A stretch of 64,000 nt of DNA from Monoplex corrugatus (taxonomy: Eukaryota > Mollusca > Gastropoda > Littorinimorpha > Ranellidae): contig CM060312.1 in assembly GCA_030674185.1 (NCBI GenBank), positions 73,970,237 through 74,034,236 of the forward strand. The letters are read 5' to 3'. Of the stretch, positions 27,219 to 39,200 are shown piece after piece. Made by a program: the position numbers and the translations under genes. Every line of letters starts with the position of its first letter. The stretch's first letter is position 1. The notes beneath the pieces were generated by a model. That model was not told where the DNA came from and ran no database searches. It saw only the letters and a program-made list of their open reading frames with translations.

Positions 27219-30136
27219 TAGGGCTAGCATTTTATCATCACAATTTTTCCCATCAACAGTAACTGATAGCTGAGGTCAGACACTAAATATACATACAAAT
27301 AAATCAGTTTTAATTGAGTAGAAAATCACAATCATGTGCCCATAAATTTGCAGTGAGGGGAAAAAAACGGTCACAATAAAAAGTCACTCGTGCAGACATC
27401 TGCACTTTTACATTACATCCAAAATGAGATATTTGGTGAGATATATATTAAACGAACTAGTGTTTATATACGGGGTCATCCAATGAACAGTGAGAATGTC
27501 TGCAAATTTTTTCTAAAATAAGGCAATTATGAGCATCTCTCTATTATCCTTCAATGTAACATCCCTTCTCCTGAATGACCAATTCCCATCTGTTGGGAAG
27601 GTCCAAAAAGCCTGTTACTAGTTAGCCAGGGTATCCACTTTATCACCTGCACTTCCAAGTCATCTAAGCAGAAGAAACTTATACCATAAAGGGGTGATTT
27701 CAATCATGGGAATAGGTCATATTCTTGGGGACTCTCATATCTCAAAACAGGTGGGGTGTGGCAGATATTACATCATCTCTGCTTTGTGGAAAGATGTGAT
27801 GTCATAAAACATCATGCATGGTGAATCTTTTAACACATGTTCTATGTTTCATTTAGATTGAAGTTCTTAGTATTTTCATCAGAAATGCAGAATAAAACTC
27901 AGTCCGACTAGGAGCAGCATACAATCTAAATTGCTCATACCAATTTAATCTACAGCGTCTGCACACAAACAGATCTAATAATGATAACTTACACACAATA
28001 CCTGCCCATAACATTTGTACAAATATGTACAACACCAAGTATCTTTGGTATGTTTCTCGATTTAGAAAAAAAATTAAATCAAAGAAACTTGTTTTATTAA
28101 GTACTGAAGAAATATCTGTAAGTGACATATTATTCATACATGACAACATAATAACAAGACCAGTGGCTGCTATCTTATACAATTTTTCTTTAATTTTTCA
28201 AGATAAGGTAATTATCTCATACCTGTTCTGGAATTGGGACTTTTACAATCAAAGAATATTTTTCTAACAGTGTTCCATCAACATGATACAACACTAAACA
28301 GTCACGATTAATTCTTTTTTGACTTTTTGGCTTGTTAATTTATGTGAGAAACAATATTCAGTTGCTCTGAGATTCAAGTAACTATTAATTCTCTTTTATG
28401 TTCTTTTAAACTGAATGCAGACAAGTGAACTATCTGTGAATACGATACTTAAATACTGTACAGCAATTTGTACTTGTAAATTCCATGTATAGATGTGAAA
28501 ATGGTTTGGAATTTCAAACTGAATTTTGACAAGTGAAAGGCTATAAAAGATACCTTTATAATGCAGCTTTTCTTCATTTTGCGTTATAAAAGGAGAACCA
28601 GGTACCTATCACATTGCATCTAGACCCATAAGATAAACTTTGCGTAGTACTGTTAATACACACCAGAATTATAATTTAAAAATGAAAAGAAAAGCAAGAT
28701 TTATCATGTACTTTTTTTTACATTTCGACTGTATACATGGAGGAGTCAGGAACCGATTTTATTCTCAAAATAATGATTACGCGGGCAATACTTTCTGCAT
28801 TAAAATACTTTCTATTTCATTTTAATATATATTGAATACTGAAAATCTTGTAAATGAGACTGTGTGAAATATATAAATAAATGCTGAAAAAATCACCTGT
28901 AAATGAGACAGATGTATTCAGAAAACAACAGCGAACAACTTAGTGACTGATTTACAACAGCAGAAAATGATAGAACAGATGACCACAGCATTGGTAAATA
29001 TGAAGATTGCACTCAGGTAGCAAAACATACACAAGAAAATATTGAGATTGCACTCCAGCAGCAAAATACGTTATCGTGAGTTAACAACAAAACTAAGAGT
29101 AAGAACAACAACAAAGAAAACAATAGCAAATACACAATCACAGTAAGAAAACCAGCTGAAAATGCACAATCGCAGAAACAAAAGACAAAACAGTGATAAA
29201 AGATACTTCAGATATCATAAATATTTGAGACAAAATAACAATGTCTAAAACAGACACAACAGACAAAACTGATCAAAATTATAGGCGAGGCATTAACATG
29301 AAAAGATCACTGAATGTATGCCAGTGATGAATAACATTTTCCTGTTCATTTAACTGAATTGAATCACGTTGTTTATCACCCAGCTGATCACTAAGGCCAT
29401 ATCAGCATGAAGACAATGTCAAAAACGACTCCCAAAACATCATGCCCAGTTTAAGCTGATGTTAGTAAGATATTTAAGAATTATTCCATTATTTCTGCTA
29501 GCATTCCATTTTAAGTAAAAAAAAAAAAAAATGCACACGTCACAAATATAAACATAAACCTCAAATGAAGTATGCAAGCTGATGTTTTCACTTCTTTCTA
29601 CAATCTTTCAAAGTATACATGATGATAGGACTGTTGCGGTGACTTCGAATACATTCAGTCAATGTGTTAAGGTGTGAATACACGTCTGGAGATATCAATC
29701 ATGTTTTTACAGTATCTTACAATAGTAAAGAACAGACAAATATAGCAAACAACATAAAATCAAACAAAAAAGCCCATAATGTTTTAAAGGATGTGGTGAA
29801 CGCGGTCTGGCTCTGTGATAGATCAGTAGGTGGATTTTCTTACGTTGGATCACCGGAAGCATTACTGAAGTCCACTGAAGTGACCCACCAGCAATGCAAA
29901 ATCTTCATGGAAGCTGATAGTGCCCATAGACTCCCTGGCATTCGGCGTGCAAACGAATGATCTTGAAATTTGTGGCATGTTGAAGAGCCACAATAGATGA
30001 TATAAGTGCAGTGCCAGTGAAGCAGTATGGAAGATGAAGTAATGAACAGGTCATCAGAACAGTATTAATGTTGGTTGTTGAAACCAACCACAACTCTATG
30101 ATACAGAGACACCCATACTGGACACAAATTTGAATG
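27219..30136. other. Intergenic, AT-rich, no gene recognised
   Basis: Unusually free of microsatellites and recognisable transposons compared with the rest of the window. Short open frames (27853-28182 -, 28025-28267 +, 29664-29960 +) have no domain or splice context. It could be a very long ELAPOR 3' UTR, but nothing in the sequence proves it. Confidence 0.4.
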
Positions 30137-30282
30137 ACAGGGAAAACATGTCAATTCGTGTACAGGGAAAACATGTCAACAGGGAAAACATGTCAATTCG
30201 TGTACAGGGAAAACATGTCAATTCGTGTACAGGGAAAACATGTCAATTCGTGTACAGGGAAAACATGTCAATTCGTGTCACA
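30137..30282 (+). repeat. 25-bp tandem repeat, about 6 copies
   Basis: ACAGGGAAAACATGTCAATT plus CGTGT repeated, with one unit shortened by 8 bp. Units contain the palindrome ACATGT. Confidence 0.9.
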
Positions 30283-30725
30283 CCATCTATACAACAGCAG
30301 TTGTTTTTTTTTTTCCTTTTTTTCGAACATACATCACAGTGTACAGTAATCCAAACAGGCCTTACATCCTCTATCATTTCAGTATATCAAAAAAACATTC
30401 AAAACAAAACAAAACAAAGAAAAGAACACAGAAAAGTTTAGCAATATTGCGATTTGTGATTAAAGTAAATATTGCCACCAAACAATGTCATAGATAAACT
30501 TGTACAAAAGACATGGGCATATCTGAGGAAAGCAGTAGAGTGGTAAATAAAATTTTAATGCTTCAATAAAACAAGAAAAGTGGTATTCTTTATTGTTTTT
30601 AAAAAGCCGTATTTCTTTGTGACCATATTTTTGTAAACAGAAGAAAGGAAACTACAATCTTTTGATAGGAAAACCTCTTATGTACAATATAATAAGTAGA
30701 TAAACTTTATGTGGACATCCCATGT

Positions 30726-30769
<44 letters not shown>

Positions 30770-31109
30770 TTTCATACTCCATACAAAATATTCTGAGCCG
30801 AATGTGGCAATTTACTATGAAAAAAATAGAAACAAAATGGAGGACTTAAAAAAACCAAAGCATAAGGCATCGGCTGATGTTCAGCATTATACTGATAACC
30901 TTGAAATGGGTATTTGAAAAAAAAAGTGCTTTAACCAAATTGTCAAGGGCAAAACAGTGACCGGCCTGAAACAGAATCTGAAAAGGCTCTTCAACAAAAG
31001 CTTTATTAAGGTTATCAACAAAAGAGACAGATTGTGAAGGGTAAGCAATGATATTTCTCTTCAGCACACTAAGAACAACCAACATCATGAACAAGCTCTT
31101 ATTGTGAAC
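30283..31109. other. Intergenic with a CA tract
   Basis: (CA)n at 30725-30770. Otherwise AT-rich with no recognised gene. Confidence 0.5.
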
Positions 31110-31113
31110 TTAA

Positions 31114-31434
31114 CCTTATCCCATTCACTCAGGCTGCATCCGGCCAAACACAGCTCTCCCGCATCTGTCCACTCCGGCCGCATGTTTGCACACATGGCCA
31201 GTACTTTTCCATCACGCTGTAACCATGAGCTAGCTCTCTCTGAATGGATGAAATCTGGCGGGTAGGTCCACGAAGGGCCAATGAACTGTTGACACTAAAT
31301 TAAGACGCCACCACTGGCATCATTCACAAGAGACAAGAAGGAAATGACAGCATTCCACTCTTGTCTTTGTGCAAACAAGAAAGATGGCGAATACTAGGGG
31401 AAGTTTCACTGCGAGCTATGCAAATGGGAGAGGG
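31114..31434. mobile_element. 321-bp TTAA MITE
   Basis: Starts CCTTATCCCATTCACTCAGG and ends AAATGGGAGAGGG. The ends pair as CC(T/C)T(A/C)TCCCATT-type inverted repeats. TTAA lies at 31110-31113 and 31435-31438. It is more GC-rich than its flanks and non-coding. Confidence 0.7.
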
Positions 31435-31721
31435 TTAAACGAAAACATGGTTTACAAGCAAAAACCAAATTCTTATTGTGACCTTTACCCAAGACATGGA
31501 TTACTAGCAGAGGTGTGCTCATGTAGTTATGTACAACTAATACCTAAAATAGAAACAGAAATGTTACCACAATCAGATTCATGACTTTTTGTGAGGTAAA
31601 GAAGCGGAAAACAATGATTATCAGAATCAGTATGCAAAAAGTACACAAATGAGATGAAGAATGAAAAAAAAAACCTGTATGAATCCTTCTAATTCTCTCA
31701 ATCTTTCTTCACTTATTAGTA

Positions 31722-31910
31722 ACCGATTTATTCCTGCACCTTATCCGCCAACTGCAAAAACATAATCTTTCACTCCCTCATCGTTTATACCAGCTTCCTG
31801 CACAAAGGTGATGGATAAGATGAGGGAGTAAAAGAGTTAAGTTTCTGCTCTGCTTTCATAGCTGACAGTGCGGGATGCTGGCAGATATGATGAGGGAGTT
31901 AAAGGGTTAA
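31722..31910. mobile_element. Foldback element, CCCTTTGACTCC family (left end decayed)
   Basis: The right arm is intact (GATGAGGGAGTTAAAGGGTTAA region, 31889-31910). The nested inner hairpin TCTTTCACTCCCTCAT to ATGAGGGAGTAAAAGAGTTAA is recognisable. The left terminal arm has mutated. Confidence 0.65.
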
Positions 31911-32063
31911 CTAATACATGTGTAAATACAAAAGTCATTTGTGCAAAACAAGTTAACATGTTTCAAAATGAGATTCAGGACACAAAAGTTAACATGTGGT
32001 AGAACAGCAGAAATTACATCTGATTTCTTTAAAAACAAAACAAAAAACAAAACAAAACAAAAC

Positions 32064-32094
<31 letters not shown>

Positions 32095-32435
32095 CAGCTT
32101 CCCTATTGGCAAAACAATCTGATTATAATATTACACGTGAACTTAACAATTTGATCTTACCATGCATTGTTTCATTATCAACAAATACATGTTTCATTAT
32201 CAACAAATACATGTTTTATTATCAACCAGTACTTGTAAAATGCTTTGATGATCTTTGGTTGTGCTTGTTTGACCAAAGAAATACACTTTGTTTCTTGTAG
32301 ACAGTGGTGTTTATTCTAAATACTGTAGTATATCAAGTGAGCCAAAAAGGAATTTTTTTGATGGTTTACATAGACTGCATTAATAAAGTTTGTTTACGAT
32401 AAAATTTCTGTGTTGTGTTGCATTGTACTGTAGCT

Positions 32436-33092
32436 TATATTTGACTACTGTTGGAATGGATGAGATATATGTTAGTATTATGCTGCTTGAACATTATATC
32501 TGACTACTGTTGGAATGGATGAGACAAGTGTTAGTATTATGCTGCTTGAACATTATATTTGGCTATTGTTGGAATGGATGAGATACGTGTTAGTATTATG
32601 CTGCTTGAACATTATATTTGGCTATTGTTGGAATGGATGAGACAAGTGTTAGTATTATGCTGCTTGAACATTATATTTGGTTATTGTTGGAATGGATGAG
32701 ATACGCATTAGTATTATGCTGCTTGAACATTATATTTGACTATTGTTGGAATGGATGAGATAAGTGTTAGTATTATGCTGCTTGAACATTATATTTGGTT
32801 ATTGTTGGAATGGATGAGACACGTGTTAGTATTATGCTGCTTGAACATTATATTTGGTTATTGTTGGAATGGATGAGACAAGTGTTAGTATTATGCTGCT
32901 TGAACATTATATTTGGTTATTGTTGGAATGGATGAGACAAGTGTTAGTATTATGCTGCTTGAACATTATATTTGGTTATTGTTGGAATGGATGAGACAAG
33001 TGTTAGTATTATGCTGCTTGAACATTATACTTGACTACTGTTGGAATGGATGAGATACACGTTAGTATTATGCTGCTTGAACGCTTTATGAA
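32436..33092 (+). repeat. 59-bp tandem array, about 11 copies
   Basis: The unit contains TGTTGGAATGGATGAGACAA and GTATTATGCTGCTTGAACAT. It ends 87 bp from the ELAPOR stop codon, so it probably lies in that gene's 3' untranslated region. Confidence 0.95.
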
Positions 33093-33178
33093 ACTGTTCT
33101 GCTTCAAAGCATCAAACGAAGGCATCATTTCAGTTACAAAGGAATGTTATTGAATCCAGGACATCAGAAGCGTGGCGT

Positions 33179-33229
33179 TTATGTGAGTGGTAGTTTCTCA
33201 TGCATGCGGACAGCACCGAAGGAATCGTC
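33179..33229 (-). CDS. ELAPOR1/ELAPOR2: ELAPOR last coding exon
   Basis: Acceptor TTATGTTGCAG, phase 0, reads [16 protein letters not shown] then TAA (33179-33181). It corresponds to the short conserved C-terminal end of the family tail. It was found because the preceding exon ends in a good donor and vertebrate tails continue after that point. Confidence 0.75.
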   Translation of the reverse strand, partial: DDSFGAVRMHEKLPLT

Positions 33230-36200
33230 CTGCAACATAAAGTACCAGTTCTGTTAATTAAAGGTCAGTCCAATGTTAGATAGATACTGTGTTCAGCAAA
33301 CCAACAACTACGTACTCACATTGTTAAACTAAAAACATAATGATAAAACACACACATACACTAAACCTGGATGAGGATATAATGTGTTAAAATCTAGTCA
33401 CTAAATGAAACACACACATTTAATGAGGACTGATACAATTTATTGAAAAAATAACACATTTACAAAATAATACCCCTCTAGAGAAAGTGAAAGGGGAAGT
33501 AAATTACCACGCAGTGTCTTCTATAATTACTCGGTGTCCTGTCTTGCGAGAGCCTATTCTCTCCCATTCCTTGAGGTTAATTTAAAAGCAGTTGAACAAG
33601 AGAGCTGTTAATTTCAGTAACGTGAGGAGGTCAGGCAGGAGTTTAGGTGAGACATGTTAACCTTTTCGCAACGCACCAGCCCCCGGTGCGAAAAAGTTAC
33701 CTGTTTCCACTGAAAAATGTTTTTAATCGCTCATACTCTACAGCACTGTGTAAGTGCAGAGTCATACTCGTGAGTGCAGAGTCGTACGACCAGGAAAGAG
33801 GACTACCAGGAAAGCCACAGCTTTGTAAATGATGAATGTCCCTAAGGTGATAGATGGAGGGTGCCCCATGAGACACCACTTCAGACCTCTGTAAATGGTG
33901 AATGTCCCAAAGGAGATAGGTGCCCCATGAGACACCACTTCAGACCATGAGACACCACTTCAGACCTCTGTAAATGGTGAATGTCCCTAAGGAGATAGGT
34001 GCCCCATGAGACACCACTTCAGACCATGAGACACCACTTCAGACCTCTGTAAATGGTGAATGTCCCTAAGGAGATAGGTGCCCCATGAGACACCACTTCA
34101 GACTATGAGACACCACTTCAGACCTCTGTAAATGATGAATGTCCCTAAGGAGATAGGTGCCCCATGAGACACCACTTCAGACCTCATACCTTCTGAATAT
34201 CAAACAAAAACTCATCCACAAACAATAAAGCATGGTCAGTTCAAGTAGGACAATACACAACATACATACAGGCATCATCACTATCAGTCAAACATTAAGT
34301 ACTTCTCAAGGATGCTAGGTTCTGCAGGTTACCTAGTCTGCAAGTTGAGTAACTGTCAAGGTGGAGGTGCCCAAAAGTGCTTGGGTTACCTTTTCTGCAA
34401 TCTGGGTAGCCAGCAAGAGGGAGGTGCCCAGGAGCATTCTGAATTACCAACACTGCATGTTGGGTAACCGACAGGTTGAGGAACCTGGGAGTCCTTGGGA
34501 TATTCCCCCTCCCCTTTGCTCTATTAGATATTGGCCAGCAAGGGTACCCAGGAGACTGACTTACCTCACCTGTGAGTTAAGTAACTTGGAAGGTGGAGGT
34601 GCCAGCAGTCCTTGGGTTACCTCCACTGTGAGCTGGGCAACCAGCAATATGTATGTGTGCGCACGGGCGAGTTGTGTGGGTGTGTATGCATATGAATCCA
34701 TGCATGTGGGCATGTGTGTGTGCAGCTGTGCATGTGCAAATGTTTGTATATGCATCTACATAATTATAACATGATGTAAATTGCAGTTATTATTATTATT
34801 ATTATCATCATTATTATCATTATCATTATTATTACTATTATTACAATTGTCTATCTTTATACCACTCTATAACTGAAACAAAATTCGGCTATACTGTGGC
34901 AAATTCTTTCTCTCCGCCACTCAACTAGAATGCATCTCTTCATAAGTAAACATCTTCAATAAGCCCAATCGAAACTACCACTACAGCTCTCAACCTGACC
35001 ACTAGAATTGGCTACCCATGTAAAAAAAAAAAAAGAGAGACAGAGAGAGAGAAAAATTTTAAAAACCTTGATTACCGATGCTTTGTCACAATGTTTGATA
35101 CATGATGAAATGAAAATGAGAAAAAAAAAATCCATTACAATCTCACCTTCCTTCTGCCACCCCTGATCTTCTGGCGAACCTTCTGCAAGAGTCGTGGGCC
35201 CTTGCTGTCGGCAAAATGGACAGCCTCGTCTTCTTCACCCTCCTCCATGCCACAGGACTCCACTCCTGGCAGATCCCCATCCTGACCCCCTGCTGTCTCC
35301 ACCAGCTTTGAGTATTTGTATTCCAGTCTGATGAGCCACAACATACATGGATATATACAACGTTCTGAGGAATCAGACAGGAAGGCAGACACACAGACCA
35401 CACATCACCATACCACAATAATACGGTACTGAGTTTTGAGGAAGAGAAAAGTAAGAGGCACAGAGAGGACTTTACACACATCACCATACCACAAGCATAC
35501 AATACTGTGTTGGGAGGAAGAGAAGAGTAAGTAACACAGAAGACTTCAAACACATCACCACACCACAAGCATACGGTACTGTGTTGGGAGGAAAAGAAGA
35601 GTAAGAGACAGAGAGGACTTCAAACTCATCACCATACCACAAGCATACAATACTGTGTTGGGAGGAAGAGAAGAGTAAGAGACACACAGAAGACTTCAAA
35701 CACGTCACCACACCACAAGCATACAATACTGTGTTGGGAGGAAAAGAAGAGTAAGAGACAGAGAGGACTTCAAACACATCACCACACCACAAGCATACAA
35801 TACTGTGTTGGGAGGAAGAGAAGAGTAAGAGACACACAGAGGACTTCAAACACATCACCATACCACAAGCATACAATACTGTGTTGGGAGGAAGAGAAGA
35901 GTAAGAGACACACAGAGCGGACTTCAAACACATCACCATACCACAAGCATACAATACTGTGTTGGGAGGAAGAGAAGAGTAAGAGACACACAGAGCGGAC
36001 TTCAAACACATCACCATACCACAAGCATACGATACTGTGTTGGGAGGAAGACAAGAGTATAAGACACAGACACAGAGAGGACTAAAGACCCAAAACAGAG
36101 TCAGTTTGTTCACGACAGGATAACTAGCCTATCAATGATTTCATGTATACAACAGCACAAAAATACCACTCAGTAAATTTCTGCTAAAAATGATCTTTGC

Positions 36201-39200
36201 ATTTCTTGTAGCCCCTGTGTGTGAATCGTATGCACTGGCAACGGATGAGATATGTAGGTGGCACTTGTTTTTGGTTTTTCTTACACTGGTTTGCAGCTTT
36301 GATTTTTGTCTCTTGTCACAAACTGCTATGAATCCATGTGTTGACAAACTGAAGCTGAAAAGGTCATTACATGCAACAGCCTTCACCATAGCTGCATATC
36401 TCTCTTCTTCACGTACTCACTCACTCACCTACTCACTCATCCACCCACTCACTCATTCACTCACTCCCTCACTCACTCTCATTCATACACACACAACTCA
36501 CTTTCTATTCCTGGACCAGCAGTAGATAAGCAGCACAATGAGGATAAATCCCACAACCAGAGCCACCGGAATGGCAACCATCACCTGAAATAAAATGTTA
36601 GCTATGGTGCAGATTACAGATAAAACATTGACTCATTTCTATATACACATAGCAAGACTCTTCCACATTGCAAAACAGAATAAAGGGCCTTGCAAAACAC
36701 CTTACAAGAGCCTACCTCCTCAAAAAAAAACAATAACAACAGACAAAAAATAATCCATCTCCCCAATGAAAACAAACAAACAAACACACAAAACTTGTTT
36801 GTATGTTACATACACACACACACACATACACACATGTATATACACACCACACATACCTGCATATACACACTACAAACACACGCACATCCTTCTTCTAACA
36901 TTTCCTTTTCTTGTGGCATAGCAAGTGAAATATTCTTCAGCATAAATTGTGAACTTACCTCACCTGTCTCACCTGTCGGCGTCACCGGGAACAGTGTTGG
37001 CCGCTGCACATGATGTCCTCACAAGTTGCCTCCAGCACTCTCGATCTTGGCTAAGTCTGATCACCTCCTGGAGTTTCTTGCCACTGATGTTTGTGATGTT
37101 TCTAGCAAGTGATGCAGGTGGCCGTCCTCTGTTTCTCTTTCCTTCCACTTTACCTTGGAGGACAGTGGACATCAAGTCTGTTCTCTCATTACGGATTGCG
37201 TGTCCAACATATTTCAGTTTCCTCCGTTGTATGAATACTAGAAGCTTGCGTGTAGTACCCAACTCATTCAGTATGCTTTCATTTGAGCGCCTATCCGTCC
37301 ATTTGACCCTCAGCAGTCTTCGGTAAAACCACAGCTCTGCTGCTTCCACTCGTCTTTCATCCTCTTTCTTCATTGTCCATGCCTCGCAGCCGTATAACAT
37401 CACTGGCCAGACAAGACATTTTAAGAGTTTTATCTTAAGGTCTGCTGTTATGCTGTGGTCTTTCCAAATATTGTTCAATTGAACCATACTGTTCTTGGCC
37501 ATTCCAATTCTCATCTTTATGTCTTTTGAGCATGTTCCATCGTGTGTCTTGACTGAACCTAAATATCTAAAGTCCTTGACATTTTCTAGAGGGACTTGGT
37601 TTAGCATGATCTGGTCCTGTCTAGTGTTATATTTGCCTGCAACATGCATAACCTTTGTCTTCTTTGAATTTAAGTCCAGCCCAGCTGCCTTTCCAACCCG
37701 GTCTACCCTGTACAGGATCCTCCTAGAGCCTGTAATGTTGTCTGCCAGTAATCCTGTGTCATCTGCGTAGCGTAAATTTGACAGGTTTCTACCACCAATA
37801 TTTACTCCCATGTCTTCTATGTCTGCTTCTCTCATGATATGTTCAGTGTATATGCTGAAGAGATGTGGAGACAGGATGCAACCTTGCCTTACCCCTTTAG
37901 TGATGTTAAAAAATTTGCAGTTTTGATTATTCCATCTGATTGTTGCTTTTTGATCATTATATAATGAAGCTATGAGGGAAACCAGATGTCTTGGAAAACC
38001 CATTTTGATCATGAAGTGGAAAAGACTTTGGTGAATCACGCTATCAAATGCTTTGCTGTAGTCAATGAAAACGATGAACATCTCTTGGTCTGTGTTTCTA
38101 ATCTTTTCTATCAATATCTGGAGTACAAACAGCATGTGAACTTACACTGAGCAGTAATTGGGTTAATTAATGACCATCTCACCAAGCAGTAAAAGAACAA
38201 TGTCCATGACTCACCGCAAATGGCAGCATGCGACATTTCTGCTTCATAGGCTTCAGGTCCTTGGCGTCCAGAGGCAAACAAAATCTGCAAACACGATTTC
38301 ACAATGATTTACCTGCTCCGGTCTTGCACAAATTCAAGTTCCTCTCCATTTTCATATAGAAAACCCAGCATAACCTTAAAATGCAATGGAGAGTCAATCC
38401 ACTAAAAACTGTTGCAGTCACAGTGTACTCACTCACACATCATGCAGCACCATAAATACACTACGTCACACTCACAAATTTACCTCAGTTAAACTGATCT
38501 AAAATTTCTGTTATTCAACCAGTCACTGTGGTGTAGTGGTTAGTGAAACGGACTACTGACTGGAAGGTTGTGGGTTCAAATCCCTATCAGTCCCTTCAAA
38601 AATCATAGTGGAATTTTTTGGCTCTAAACTGCTCCTACCCAGAGTCGGGTGTGCTTCGGGCTCATTGGGAAGACTGGGCCCATAAAATTGAGTCTCATCC
38701 ACTTCAAGGATGTGTCATTGAGGGTTTTGCTCAAATCTTCTGACCAGCACCACAGGTGTCTATATCTCTTGGGTCTGATTGAAACCAGGATATATCATGA
38801 TATTAAGCATAGAATAAAGCCCTGTCACGCAGTCTCAATCCTAGATGGAACTCTACAGCATCATGATTATCATCCTCATTGACATCATCGCACTGCAAAA
38901 ACTGCGCCAGCTTCTGCAGCCATTAAGGTGGCATAGAAAATGGGACGGAAAAAAAAAGGTGAGCAAAAGGTAACCTCCCTGAGTGCCATGATCCTATTAA
39001 AATAAAAAGTTTTGTTATGCAAACAGGACAGTCCACAACAACAACAACAAACAGAAACAAATAAAAACGCAGGAGGAAAAGACATACTTTGGTGCGTAAT
39101 AATGGATCAGCTGCTCTCCATTCACACACTCCCCCCGAATCACATCATAATCGTCTCGCTGACAGTGTGGGCAGGCATGCTGAGTGCGCCACATGAAGAG

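Noticed and set aside
35135..35146. ELAPOR ending in VRL and a stop directly after the tail exon
   Set aside because: The last bases before it form a strong donor (AAG|GTGAGA), and the exon at 33229-33179 supplies a better-matching C-terminus in phase.
35481..36113. 210-residue Ser/Leu/Cys-rich repeat frame on the - strand inside ELAPOR
   Set aside because: It is the 76-bp array in an intron; the exons on each side join in phase without it.
38520..38600. Functional tRNA gene
   Set aside because: A and B boxes are present but the sequence lacks a credible acceptor stem and is the head of a dispersed SINE.
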